Below, piece by piece: positions 54,994 through 63,633 of a DNA stretch of 64,000 nt (positions are counted from its first letter, which is position 1; every line of letters starts with the position of its first letter). Origin of the DNA: CAIYRG01 sp963747255 (GTDB lineage Bacteria > Pseudomonadota > Alphaproteobacteria > Micropepsales > Micropepsaceae); contig CAVVEG010000017.1 in NCBI GenBank assembly GCA_963747255.1, forward strand, positions 938,734 through 1,002,733, written 5' to 3'. The position numbers and the translations under genes are program-made. Under the pieces are notes generated by a model. It saw only the letters and a list, made by a program, of their open reading frames with translations, was not told the origin of the DNA and did no database searches.

Positions 54994-55012
54994 GCAGAAA
55001 CCCCTGCCGGCG

Positions 55013-56728
55013 CTACTCGTCGCCTTTTTTCTTCTGGGCCCGTGACAGAGCTGCGCCCAGAATGTCTCCAAGGCTCGCGCCAGAATCGGAGGAGCCATAT
55101 TGCGCCACGGCTTCTTTCTCTTCCGAAATTTCCAGTGCCTTGATTGACAAGCCGAGCTTGCGACCGGTTTTGTCTGCCGCTGTCACGAGGGCATCCACCT
55201 TGTCGCCAACCCCAAAACGCTCCGGCCGCTGATCGTTTCTGTCGCGTGCCAGATCGGCACGACGAATATAAGCACGCGCGCCACCGTCGAGCGTCACCTC
55301 CAGTCCGCCTTCCTGCACTTCCGAGACGGTCACCGTCACCACGTCGCCTTTCTTCAGCCCTGCGACTTTGGCCATTGGATCGGACGCCATCTGCTTGACG
55401 CCAAGGCTGATACGTTCCTTCTCCGGATCGACGTCCAGCACTTTGACCTCGACATTCTGACCCTTCTGGAAATCCTTGACCGCTTCGTCGCCGGGTTTGT
55501 CCCACGACAGATCCGACAGGTGCACCATTCCGTCGATATCACCCGGCAGACCGATGAAAAGTCCAAACTCCGTGATATTCCGGATTTCGCCTTCCAGCAC
55601 GGATCCCGGCGGATGGCTTTCTGCGAAAGCCACCCAGGGATTCTCGATACATTGCTTCAGTCCCAGACTGATACGCCGCTTGTTGGAATCCACTTCGAGA
55701 ACCATCACGTCAACTTCCTGACCGGGCGTAACAATCTTGCTGGGATGAACATTCTTCTTCACCCAGCTCATTTCCGAGACGTGGACCAGCCCTTCAACTC
55801 CCGGTTCCAGTTCCACGAAAGCGCCGTAGTCGGTCACATTGGTTACTTTTCCGTGGAACCGCGCGCCGACCGGATATTTGGCCCCAACGCCTTCCCATGG
55901 ATCCGTCTGCAACTGCTTCATCCCGAGAGAGATGCGCTGAGTGTCGTGATTGACCTTGATGATCTGCACCGTGACATTCTGCCCGACATTGAGCACTTCA
56001 GTCGGATGCGACACGCGGCGCCAGGCAATGTCGGTGACATGCAACAGTCCATCGACACCGCCGAGATCCACGAATGCGCCGTAATCGGTGATATTCTTCA
56101 CCGTGCCCTGAACGACCTGCCCTTCCGCAAGCGACGCCACCAACTCGGAACGTTCCTCGGCGCGCTTCTCTTCCAATACGGCCCGGCGGGAGACCACGAT
56201 ATTCCCGCGCCGGCGATCCATTTTCAAAATCTGGAAGGGCTGGGGCATATTCATCAGCGGACCGACATCGCGCACGGGCCGAACATCCACTTGCGATCCG
56301 GGCAGGAACGCGACAGCACCGTCCAGATCCACGGTGAAGCCACCCTTTACGCGCCCGAAAATAACTCCGGTAACGCGGCCGCTGTCCTGGAACGCCTTCT
56401 CAAGGCGGGTCCATGATTCCTCCCGCCGAGCCTTTTCGCGAGACAGCACGGCCTCGCCGAGAGCGTTTTCCACCCGCTCGATATAGACCTCGACTTCGTC
56501 GCCGATGCTCAACTGGAACGGTTGCCCCGGGACCGTGAATTCCTTGCTTGGCACGCGTCCCTCGGTCTTCAGACCCACATCGACCACGACGAAGTCATTT
56601 TCGATCGCGACGATCGTGCCCTTGACCACCGAACCTTCGGCGGGAGCACGTTCGATGAAACTCTCTTCGAGCATGGCCGCGAAATCATCACGGCTGGGGG
56701 CGGAAATTTTCTCGGCGGTTCTTGCCAT
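55013..56728 (-). CDS. rpsA: 30S ribosomal protein S1
   Basis: 571 residues, with six S1 (OB-fold) domains: four strong ones with the repeated VxGxVxxxxxYGAFVxL pattern (KNITDYGAFVDLGGVDGLLH, TNVTDYGAFVELEPGVEGLV, RNITEFGLFIGLPGDIDGMV), one degenerate N-terminal pair and one C-terminal. It brings mRNA to the ribosome. N terminus MARTAEKISAPSRDDFAAML, and the C-terminal tail GASLGDILGAALSRAQKKK is standard for alphaproteobacteria. Transcribed after cmk with a 120-base gap that contains a small GCCGG/CCGGC hairpin. Confidence 0.97.
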   Translation of the reverse strand: MARTAEKISAPSRDDFAAMLEESFIERAPAEGSVVKGTIVAIENDFVVVDVGLKTEGRVPSKEFTVPGQPFQLSIGDEVEVYIERVENALGEAVLSREKARREESWTRLEKAFQDSGRVTGVIFGRVKGGFTVDLDGAVAFLPGSQVDVRPVRDVGPLMNMPQPFQILKMDRRRGNIVVSRRAVLEEKRAEERSELVASLAEGQVVQGTVKNITDYGAFVDLGGVDGLLHVTDIAWRRVSHPTEVLNVGQNVTVQIIKVNHDTQRISLGMKQLQTDPWEGVGAKYPVGARFHGKVTNVTDYGAFVELEPGVEGLVHVSEMSWVKKNVHPSKIVTPGQEVDVMVLEVDSNKRRISLGLKQCIENPWVAFAESHPPGSVLEGEIRNITEFGLFIGLPGDIDGMVHLSDLSWDKPGDEAVKDFQKGQNVEVKVLDVDPEKERISLGVKQMASDPMAKVAGLKKGDVVTVTVSEVQEGGLEVTLDGGARAYIRRADLARDRNDQRPERFGVGDKVDALVTAADKTGRKLGLSIKALEISEEKEAVAQYGSSDSGASLGDILGAALSRAQKKKGDE

Positions 56729-56848
56729 GTGTTCTCCTCAGGCTGTTTGCAGCGCGAACGGATGGCCGCGCATTTTCCCGGCACTGCAGCCGGAAGGGCG
56801 ATTGTGGAATTGCATTCGCATTTCTCTCTGCGGCGACGCCGGGCCTCC

Positions 56849-57532
56849 TTAGCCCCTATGGCGTGCCGCGAGGGCTGTCTCCACTTTGTTGTTGATCAAA
56901 GCGAGGGCCTTGGCGAAGGCCGCTTCTATATCCAAATCGGAGGTATCCAGCAAGACGGCATCGTCAGCCTGACGGAGCGGCGCCGCCGACCGCCCGCGGT
57001 CACGCTGATCGCGGGCGATCAGGTCGGCCTCGATGGTTTCGGGTTCGGGAACCCTGGAACGCCCATTTTCGGATCCTTGCTTCAGTTCCAGCCAACGCCG
57101 CATCGCGCGCACTTGCGGACGGGCGTCAATGAACAGTTTTGCCGTCGCTTGCGGACAAATCACCGTTCCGATGTCGCGGCCGTCGATCACGGCTCCGGGG
57201 GCGCCGCCCGGCGGATGGGAAGCAAAGTTGTGCTGAAATTCCAGCACCGCAGAGCGGACTTCCGGGAAGGCCGCGACCACGGAGGCGGCATCGCCCGCCG
57301 CTGCGGAGCGCAGCTGCGGGTCGTTTATTCCGTCCGGATCGATTTCGCGGGCTGCGCGCACAGCATCTTCGGCACGGGCTGGATCACCTCCGTTCTTGAG
57401 GACATCAAGTGCGACCAGCCGATACAAAGCACCCGAGTCGAGATGAGCAAATCCATAATGACGCGCGAGTTTGCGGGCGAGCGTCCCCTTCCCGCAACCC
57501 GAGGTTCCATCGATAGCGATAACGATGCTCAT
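56849..57532 (-). CDS. cmk: Cytidylate kinase
   Basis: 227 residues. Phosphorylates CMP and dCMP. P-loop IAIDGTSGCGKGTLARKLA, then YGFAHLDSGALYRLVAL, VIDGRDIGTVICPQATAKLF and a lid region with RDQRDRGRSAAPLRQADDAV and LLDTSDLDIE. The ATG overlaps the aroA stop, making aroA-cmk coupled, and rpsA follows as in most proteobacteria. Confidence 0.96.
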   Translation of the reverse strand: MSIVIAIDGTSGCGKGTLARKLARHYGFAHLDSGALYRLVALDVLKNGGDPARAEDAVRAAREIDPDGINDPQLRSAAAGDAASVVAAFPEVRSAVLEFQHNFASHPPGGAPGAVIDGRDIGTVICPQATAKLFIDARPQVRAMRRWLELKQGSENGRSRVPEPETIEADLIARDQRDRGRSAAPLRQADDAVLLDTSDLDIEAAFAKALALINNKVETALAARHRG

Positions 57533-58872
57533 GCCGGCAGAATCGCCGCGCCGAGGCCGCGCATTAAATTTTCGAATTCAGGAAAACTGGTTCCGATCAT
57601 GGAACTGTCATCGACCCGGATCGGTGATTTTGCAGCCAGTCCCATGACCAGAAAACTCATCGCAATACGGTGATCCATATGGGTCGCGACATGTCCGCCA
57701 CCGGGCACGCCGCCGCCCCCCATTCCGTGAACCGCGAGCCCATCGGGCGCTTCCTCGCACCGGACACCATTTGCCGTCAGCCCGGCTGCAACGGCGGCAA
57801 GGCGATCGCTCTCCTTGACCCGCAATTCTTCCAGTCCCCGCATAACGGTGCATCCCTCGGCGAAAGCAGCGGCAACTGCAAGCACCGGGTATTCATCGAT
57901 CATGGCGGGGGCACGCTCGGGCGGTACCTGTGTCGCCCTGAGCGAGGAATGCCGCACAGCGACATCGCCTGTCTCATCCCCTCCGCTCGCGGTTCGGTTT
58001 CGAATTTCGATCTGCGCGCCCATCTCAAGCAGCGTTTCGATCAGGCCAATGCGACGCGGATTCAGCATCACGCGTTCAAGTACGATATCCGAACCCGGTA
58101 CGATCAGGGCAGCGACCAACGGAAATGCCGCCGAGGATGGATCGCCAGGGACTTCAATCGGAGTCGGCCGCAACTCGGCCTGGCCTGTAATCGAAATTGC
58201 GTTGCCTTCCTCCCTTTGCTCCAATGCAATTTCGGCGCCGAAGGCTTTCAGCATCCGTTCCGTGTGGTCACGGGTGGCGGCGCGTTCGATGATTGTCGTC
58301 CGCCCGGGGACATTCAACGCCGCCAGCAGAAGGGCAGACTTGACTTGTGCCGAAGCGACCTGAAGACGGTGCTCGATCGGCCCCGGGTGGCGCGCGCCTT
58401 TGAGCAGAAGGGGAAGCAAACCGCCTTCTCGTGCTTCGGCCTGCGCACCAAACAGAGCCAGCGGACCAAGCACCCGCTGCATGGGCCGCCGTCGCAGCGA
58501 GGCATCGCCGGTAAATATCACTGAGATCGGAGTGGTCGCAACTGCGCCCATGGTCAGCCTGACACCCGTCCCGGAATTCCCGAAGTCGAGTACGTCGTCG
58601 GGTTGGGAAAATCCGCCAACTCCCACGCCGTGAATGCGCCAGGATCCGCGCTCAACCCGGTTCACATGGGCGCCAAGCAAGCGCATGGCGCCCGCCGTAC
58701 GCAGCACGTCATCTGCCTCGAGAAGGCCCGTTATGGCGGTTTCGCCCACCGTGAGTGCTCCGATGATAAGCGCGCGGTGGGAAACCGACTTGTCCCCCGG
58801 AACCCTCGCGCCTCCCTGCAGCTGACCCGATTGTCGGGACATCCGGGGAAGCAAGTGACCGGATTCCACCAT
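57529..58872 (-). CDS. aroA: 3-phosphoshikimate 1-carboxyvinyltransferase (EPSP synthase)
   Basis: 447 residues from the ATG at 58872, with AAAGG upstream. Sixth step of the shikimate pathway and the glyphosate target. It carries ARVPGDKSVSHRALIIGALT, DFGNSGTGVRLTMGAVAT, DEYPVLAVAAAFAEG, LRVKESDRLAAVAAGL and ATHMDHRIAMSFLVMGL. In LDFGNSGTGVRLTMGA the glycine-rich loop carries GNSGTGxR rather than GNAGTAxR, and the first loop is of the type seen in class II (CP4-like) enzymes, which are often glyphosate-tolerant. That last point is an inference. Confidence 0.95.
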   Translation of the reverse strand: MVESGHLLPRMSRQSGQLQGGARVPGDKSVSHRALIIGALTVGETAITGLLEADDVLRTAGAMRLLGAHVNRVERGSWRIHGVGVGGFSQPDDVLDFGNSGTGVRLTMGAVATTPISVIFTGDASLRRRPMQRVLGPLALFGAQAEAREGGLLPLLLKGARHPGPIEHRLQVASAQVKSALLLAALNVPGRTTIIERAATRDHTERMLKAFGAEIALEQREEGNAISITGQAELRPTPIEVPGDPSSAAFPLVAALIVPGSDIVLERVMLNPRRIGLIETLLEMGAQIEIRNRTASGGDETGDVAVRHSSLRATQVPPERAPAMIDEYPVLAVAAAFAEGCTVMRGLEELRVKESDRLAAVAAGLTANGVRCEEAPDGLAVHGMGGGGVPGGGHVATHMDHRIAMSFLVMGLAAKSPIRVDDSSMIGTSFPEFENLMRGLGAAILPA

Positions 58873-59004
58873 GTTTTTACCTTTGTGCTTTCCGGTTCTG
58901 CCTAAAGCAAAGACGGCTGCGGTCAAGGCCGCAGGCGTGCTTTGACAGGCCGTATCCGTTCATGGCAAATGCAGCCCCCTTCAGTCCTTAAACGGAAAGC
59001 AAAA

Positions 59005-59487
59005 TTGATCAAACCGGAACTCGGAACCAAGCGGGTATGCCCCAGTTGCGCAGCCCGCTTTTACGACCTGCAAAAGCGGCCGATCGAATGCCCCAAATGC
59101 AGTTTCGCGTTCGAACCGGAATTGCTGCTGAAACAGCGCCGCACGCGCTTGCCGGAGGAAGCCAAGCCTGCACCCCCGGTCCCGGTCGAGGACGAAGAAG
59201 AATCGGAATCCGCTGACGAGGAAGCTGCCGAAGAAACCGCCGACGAGGAGTTGGAGGAAGAGGAGACCGTTCCGGAAGCCGACGAGCCGTTGGTCGAAGC
59301 CGACGTTGATGCGGATGAAGACGAGGTCGAACCGGCCGCAGCGGACGAGGCCGTTCAACCGGAAGAATTCGAAGAGGAGCTCGACAGCGAGGAGGAAGAA
59401 GACGACGAGTTGCTCGAGGAAGTCGAAGAGGACGAGGACGACGTCTCTGGAATTATCGACACGGATATTGAGAAAGACGAACCGTAA
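59005..59487 (+). CDS. TIGR02300 / FYDLN-acid family protein
   Basis: 160 residues from the TTG at 59005, with GGAAAG upstream. Homology begins at IKPELGTKRVCPSCAARFYD and contains LQKRPIECPKCSFAFEP: two CxxC pairs forming a zinc-ribbon-like head with the FYDLN motif (here FYDLQ). After about residue 60 the chain is extremely acidic (EEEESESADEEAAEE-like runs) down to DTDIEKDEP. The family is restricted to alphaproteobacteria and its function is unknown. It is regularly next to tRNA-Ala and aroA, as here. A longer start at 58942 (TTG) is less likely. Confidence 0.88.
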   Translation: MIKPELGTKRVCPSCAARFYDLQKRPIECPKCSFAFEPELLLKQRRTRLPEEAKPAPPVPVEDEEESESADEEAAEETADEELEEEETVPEADEPLVEADVDADEDEVEPAAADEAVQPEEFEEELDSEEEEDDELLEEVEEDEDDVSGIIDTDIEKDEP

Positions 59488-59501
59488 ACAGCACATTTTC
59501 C

Positions 59502-59577
<76 letters not shown>

Positions 59578-59803
59578 ATCTCCGGAAAACGCGCAAACAA
59601 TATAGTTCAATTTTGAACCAATAAATTTCTCAAATCCTTCCCGTTGCATTAGCGAACGGGTCACTCCAAAAACCCGATTGGGGCACTTTGGTGAAACCAT
59701 TTGGCGACCAATTATCGCGCAAACTGCCGCGCAGGAGAAGGTCGGAGCAACAGCCACAGACCTTTGGCCCTGCCAAATCGCGCAACCCCGGTGAGAATTC
59801 ACA

Positions 59804-59992
59804 ATGGAACAGGTCGATATCGAGTGCATCATTGCTGCAATTCTGACCGTCGGCTCTCTTGGTCAGAGCGGAAAATCGGCATTAAGCACCGTCAATCTCT
59901 ACACTGAAGTATTGCATGCCCTTCGAGCGACCGGCAACTACCGTGTGCCGGAGACGGTCGGGTGCCCTTCATACGTTCCGTATGAAGCCTGA
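59804..59992 (+). CDS. Possible small hypothetical protein
   Basis: 62 residues (MEQVDIECIIAAILTVGSLG at the start), amphipathic and with plausible composition in the first 40 residues, but no recognisable family and no strong ribosome site. The rest of the gap 59578-59996 holds AT-rich DNA with GTTCAA-TT-TTGAAC (59605-59618) and a CCCGTT/AACGGG hairpin (about 59640-59660), and nothing else I can identify. Confidence 0.3.
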   Translation: MEQVDIECIIAAILTVGSLGQSGKSALSTVNLYTEVLHALRATGNYRVPETVGCPSYVPYEA

Positions 59993-59996
59993 AACT

Positions 59997-60652
59997 TCAG
60001 GCTGGTCGTGATCGGCGCAATCGACCGAGATGATCGAAGGCCAGCGGCATGATGACGAGCACCAGCGGCATTTGCACGATCAGTCCGGAAATGATGGCCA
60101 CGGCCAGCGGCCGCTGCATTTCTCCGCCCTGTCCCAGGGGCAGGGCGAGCGGCAGGAGCGCCAGAATGGCGGCCAGCGTCGTCATCGCGATTGGCCGGAA
60201 ACGGTTGATGCCGGCCCGAAGTCTCGCCTCATGCGGCGCCATTCCTGCCGCGATCAGTAACTGGTACTCCGAAAAATAAAATATCGCGACTTCGGTCACG
60301 ATGCCGACCACCATGGTCATGCCCATCAACGCGGTGATGTTGAGTTCGGTCCCGGTCAGCCAGAGGCCCGCAAAAACGGCCGGCATCGCGAACAATGGCA
60401 TGAGGATAATGGCTGCGGCGAAATCAAATCTTTCGTAAAGAAACAGCAGTAGCGCGAACACGAGAAGAAAAGCCGCAACAATCACGCCCATGAGTTCGAG
60501 GAAGGCGCTTTGTTGCTGCTGATATAGGCCGCCGAGCTCATAATACATTGTGCCATTGACCAGACCGCTCGAGTTGACTGCACGCTTCACATCCGCGACC
60601 GTGCTGCCCAGGTCGCGCCCCTCGATGCGCGCCGTCACGGGGACCATCATTT
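59997..60652 (-). pseudogene. RND efflux transporter, 3' exon fragment
   Basis: About 218 codons: the C-terminal quarter of an AcrB/MdtB-like inner-membrane efflux pump. It has MMVPVTARIEGRDLGSTVAD (periplasmic loop), GGLYQQQQSAFLELMGV, then the last helices with GTELNITALMGMTMVVGIVT, NRFRPIAMTTLAAILALLPL and AIISGLIVQMPLVLVIMP. Upstream (higher coordinates) homology stops exactly at 60652 where group II intron sequence begins. The 5' three-quarters of the gene is not in the window and would lie beyond the intron. If the intron splices, the mRNA could still be complete, but the nested insertion makes that unlikely. Confidence 0.85.
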
Positions 60653-60720
60653 GTAGAGTCGAGGAGGGACGCGGTTGCTTCAGCCGTATGGCGACGCTCC
60701 GTTTTCCCTCCCCGCTCATC

Positions 60721-60754
60721 AAACCGGACGTGCCGATTTCCGGCATCCGGCTTT
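60721..60754 (-). ncRNA. Group II intron domain V
   Basis: Minus-strand hairpin of 34 bases: AAAGCCGGATGCCG, GAAA loop, TCGGCACGTCCGGTTT. It keeps the catalytic AGC and the two-base bulge region, so the ribozyme core end looks intact. Confidence 0.85.
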
Positions 60755-60776
60755 CCGACTGGTTTCACGGTAAGGC

Positions 60777-61394
60777 CTACGGCGGCGGCCCAAGGTGCAC
60801 GCGTCGAAGATGCAGCACACCCAGCTCGCCGAAGACATGCTCCCGCGAGAAGCGTTGCGTGCCACGTCCCTGCACCTTGTGCCGACGGACGAGGAAGTGT
60901 CGCACGTGATCATAGACGTGATTGTCGACGGCACGATACGCCGGCAATCGCGTGCCGTAGCTGAAGTATGCGGACCATCCGCGCAGTAGCCTGTTCAGTT
61001 GGTCGCGCACCTCAGGCCATGAGCCCTGGTTGCTGGGTACGAGCAATTTGCCGACTTTCGTCTTGAGACGTTGCACACTCTTCTTGGACGGGCTTGCGCC
61101 CAGATACCAATGGCCATCCTTTCGAAAGCGATGTGGGCCGAACGTGTATCCCAGGAAGTCGAAGCTTTCCGTCCGGGCATCCTTCACCGAGGTTTTGTCC
61201 TCGTTGATCGTCAATCCGAGCCTGGTCACCACGGCTTTCGTCCACATCAGCGCCTCAGCCGCGTATCCACGGCTGAGGATGACGAAGTCGTCGGCATAAG
61301 AGATGACATAGGCATGGAATGCCTCGCCACGTGCCGTGAGTCGCCAATGTTTCAGGAATCGGTTCATGTAAATGTTGGCAAGCATCGGACTCGC
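60777..61394 (-). pseudogene. Group II intron reverse transcriptase/maturase, 3' part
   Basis: About 205 codons, in frame with the end of the RT gene: GVASPMLANIYMNRFLKHW (RT motif 4), VISYADDFVILSRGY with the catalytic YADD, NEDKTSVKDARTESFDFLGY (motifs 6-7), then the maturase (X) domain with WPEVRDQLNRLLRGWSAYFS and YRAVDNHVYDHVRHFLVRRH. Translation before GVASP is lost into the inner element's inverted repeat. Upstream RT motifs are found 2.2 kb away at 63634-64000, so the gene was cut by insertion. Confidence 0.88.
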
Positions 61395-61418
61395 CACTCC
61401 CCTTACACAAAAGGTAAC
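61395..61418 (+). repeat. Terminal inverted repeat, left
   Basis: CACTCCCCTTACACAAAA followed by GGTAAC. It matches the right end with one mismatch (C versus G at the 14th base). The recombinase reading frame runs through this repeat (SYLLCKGSGE in its frame). Confidence 0.85.
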
Positions 61419-63053
61419 TTTGGTCGCGAGGGGCGCTTTCAATGCGGCCAGGAGTCGGTGGGCTCCCGTCATTTCGCCGAGGTCCCGAGGCTAAAGGAAT
61501 GCAGTGTCGAATGATGATGGTGTCATCGCCCACGAGAATTTCCTTGATCACCAAGCGCACGATACGCTGGCGTTCTGTAACATCAAGCGTATCGGCCGCG
61601 CTTCGTAGACGGGCAAGGAAGCCGTCAAGGTTTCTGCCAGACGCAAGAAGTTCGCGCGATCATTGGCCTGGTCAGCGATCGCTTGCAATTCGGCGCGCAG
61701 CGTTTGTTCGCGTTGGCGCAGTGCGGGCATGCGTTCGCGCAATTGCTCAAGCGACAACAGCCCTTCCTGATAGGCGGTGAGAAGCCGTTCGAGGCTCTTG
61801 CCGACACGTGTCAGTTCGCTTTGCAAGCTTTGTTCGCGCTGTTTCGTCGGATCGGAGGAACGCGCCGCGGCGAGGCGGCGATCGAGTTCCTGCTGGATCA
61901 GGGTCGGGTCCTCAAGCAATCGTACAACCTCGGCCCAGATGATCTGATCGAGCAGATCCTGCCGCACGAAGCGTTTGTTATCGCATATCGGACCGCCCAA
62001 TTTTCGCCAGCTGTCCGAACCGATGCATTTGTAGTAATGGATTTTTCGCGCCGAGGTGTAAGTCGAGGTGCGGGAGAAGGCATAACCGCACTTCTGGCAG
62101 CTGACCAATCCCTGCACGACGCTTGGCGTGATCGTGCGGCGTCGCGACCGTATTTTGTTCTCGTGGAGAAGTTCCTGAGCTCGCGCGAAGCTCTCCTCGC
62201 TCACCAGCGCCGGCACCGGGATCTCTATCCACTGCTCGCGCGCACGCTCGTGGCCGATACTGTTGCCCGGACGGTGCCACCACGCCGGCGCAGTGCCCGC
62301 GTGATACGAATGCGGCAGCAGCCCGGGTCTTACCGAAAGCGGCTGTGCCGCGATAAGCCGGATTGCGCAGCATCGCCCACACGACTGAGCGCTCCCAGCG
62401 GCCCATTTGCTTGCGGGTCGGGACGCCTTCGCTGTTGAGCCAACGGGCGATCGCACCGATGCTCAAGCCCGCGACGGTGTAGTGCTCATAAACTTGCTGC
62501 ACCACCCGGGCCTCGGCTTCAATCACCGCGTAAGAAGCCGGCGCATCGTCTGCTTTGCGGATATATCGATATCCGTATGGCACACCGCTCAACACATTCA
62601 CCTCGCCCGATTGGGCTCGATGTCGCTTGCCGCGGCGCGAGCGCTCCAGAATTTGCGCTCGTCGTACTCGGCAATCGTGCCTTGAAATTGTACGAGCAAC
62701 TGATCCTCCGCCGTGGCGCCCTGCGGCGCTTTGACAAACAGCGTCTCGACCCCGTGGCGGGCAAGCTCCTCCATCAGCAGGATCTGGTACGCGTACTTGC
62801 AACTCAGCCGATCGGGCGCGTAGGCGAGAACCGCTTGGATCTGACCCTCGGCGGCGAGATCTCTTACCCGTTCAAGGCCTGGTCGTTCGAGCGTCGCACC
62901 GCTATAGCCTTCGTCTTCGAAGACCCACTCCCGCGGGACTTGAAGATCTTTGCTCGCCGCGAACTCGATCAGCGCCGCCGTCTGGCTTGCGATCGTATGC
63001 TCCTCGCGCTGCTGCTCCGAGGAGACCCGGGCATAAATCGCTGCCATCGTCAT
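61419..63053 (-). pseudogene. Large serine recombinase, at least three frame breaks
   Basis: About 545 codons. The N-terminal catalytic domain (ATG 63053) has MAAIYARVSSEQQREEHTIA with the nucleophile Ser and YAPDRLSCKYAYQILLMEEL. The middle recombinase domain follows after a break near 62660: RSRRGKRHRAQSG, GVPYGYRYIRKADD, GIPT-like EGVPTRKQMGRWERSVVWAM. After a break near 62300: EQWIEIPVPALVSEESFARA, a zinc ribbon CQKCGYAFSR...CIG, then a coiled coil (LSLEQLRERMPALRQREQTL). After a break near 61635: FLARLRSAADTLDVTERQRI and RLVIKEILVGDDTIIIRH. Such proteins excise or invert DNA. This copy is inactive unless the breaks are errors. Confidence 0.85.
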
Positions 63054-63219
63054 AATCGATCTCCTTTACAGGCACGCCGGCACGCCGCTCGCGCCCAGGC
63101 ACGAGAATTTCATAAGCCTGTGCCAGCTTTCGCCCGCGCAGACGATCAAATGCATAGTCGAGCTCGACGTGAAGGACACCTCTTCGGCTACGCCCCTCAG
63201 CCATGCCTGCGTAGGGCAC
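63050..63219 (-). pseudogene. Small ORF upstream of the recombinase, C-terminal part
   Basis: About 55 codons reading GVLHVELDYAFDRLRGRKLA, then AYEILVPGRERRAGVPVKEID, just before and overlapping the recombinase start. It looks like the end of the small protein gene often found ahead of this recombinase type. The N-terminal part is not recognisable. No function can be assigned. Confidence 0.3.
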
Positions 63220-63365
63220 TGAGAAAGCCAGTCTGTGCGCGCGTCACAATCTCGCCCAGCGTCTAGCCATTTCTTTTTGCGTACCCAATGCGATACACGA
63301 ATGGTCCCTCAGCAGGAGTTTGAGCATGATCGGTACGCTGGCTTGCTGCGCTTCGACCGGTCGAT

Positions 63366-63584
63366 CTAGCTGGCGGCTTGTTCGAGGTATCGATCGGCCT
63401 GACGCAACGATAGGTCGAACTCCTGCGATAGTCTCTGAGCTGCCTCGGGCAACTCCGTGTTTCGTTCGAGCAAACAGTAAGCAGCGTTTAGCTGCCTCGC
63501 CTTGTCGGCTTCATTCGAACAGGTCGTGCGACATAGACGTATTGCCTCTTGAGCGTAAATCGAGCACGGAACATGCCCGCCATC
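63366..63584 (-). pseudogene. Small HTH-like protein of the inner element
   Basis: A 72-codon open stretch: EAIRLCRTTCSNEADKARQL, then NAAYCLLERNTELPEAAQRLSQ and FDLSLRQADRYLEQAAS before the stop. The end resembles a helix-turn-helix of small proteins that accompany serine recombinases in alphaproteobacterial elements. No ATG, GTG or TTG lies at its head, so the start is missing or non-standard and it may be truncated by the element end nearby. Confidence 0.45.
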
Positions 63585-63609
63585 CTATCACTACACGTTC
63601 GAACTGGAG

Positions 63610-63633
63610 GTTACCTTTTCTGTAAGGGGAGTG
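63610..63633 (-). repeat. Terminal inverted repeat, right
   Basis: GTTACCTTTTCTGTAAGG followed by GGAGTG on the plus strand, the inverse of the left end. Outside it, reading on the minus strand, RT coding sequence (GTPQ-GVA) resumes. Confidence 0.85.

Larger units (their letters stand above)
61395..63633. mobile_element. 2.24-kb element with 24-bp inverted repeats and a serine recombinase
   Basis: The ends are CACTCCCCTTACA-C/G-AAAAGGTAAC at 61395-61418 and its inverse at 63610-63633, alike at 23 of 24 bases. Three more bases are also symmetric outside (CGC/GCG), so the boundary is certain to within about three bases. The element lies in the RT gene between codons for GTPQGGVA and SPMLA. Inside, all on the minus strand, are a decayed large serine recombinase, a small upstream ORF and a second small HTH-like ORF. 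No DDE transposase is visible. Confidence 0.82.
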
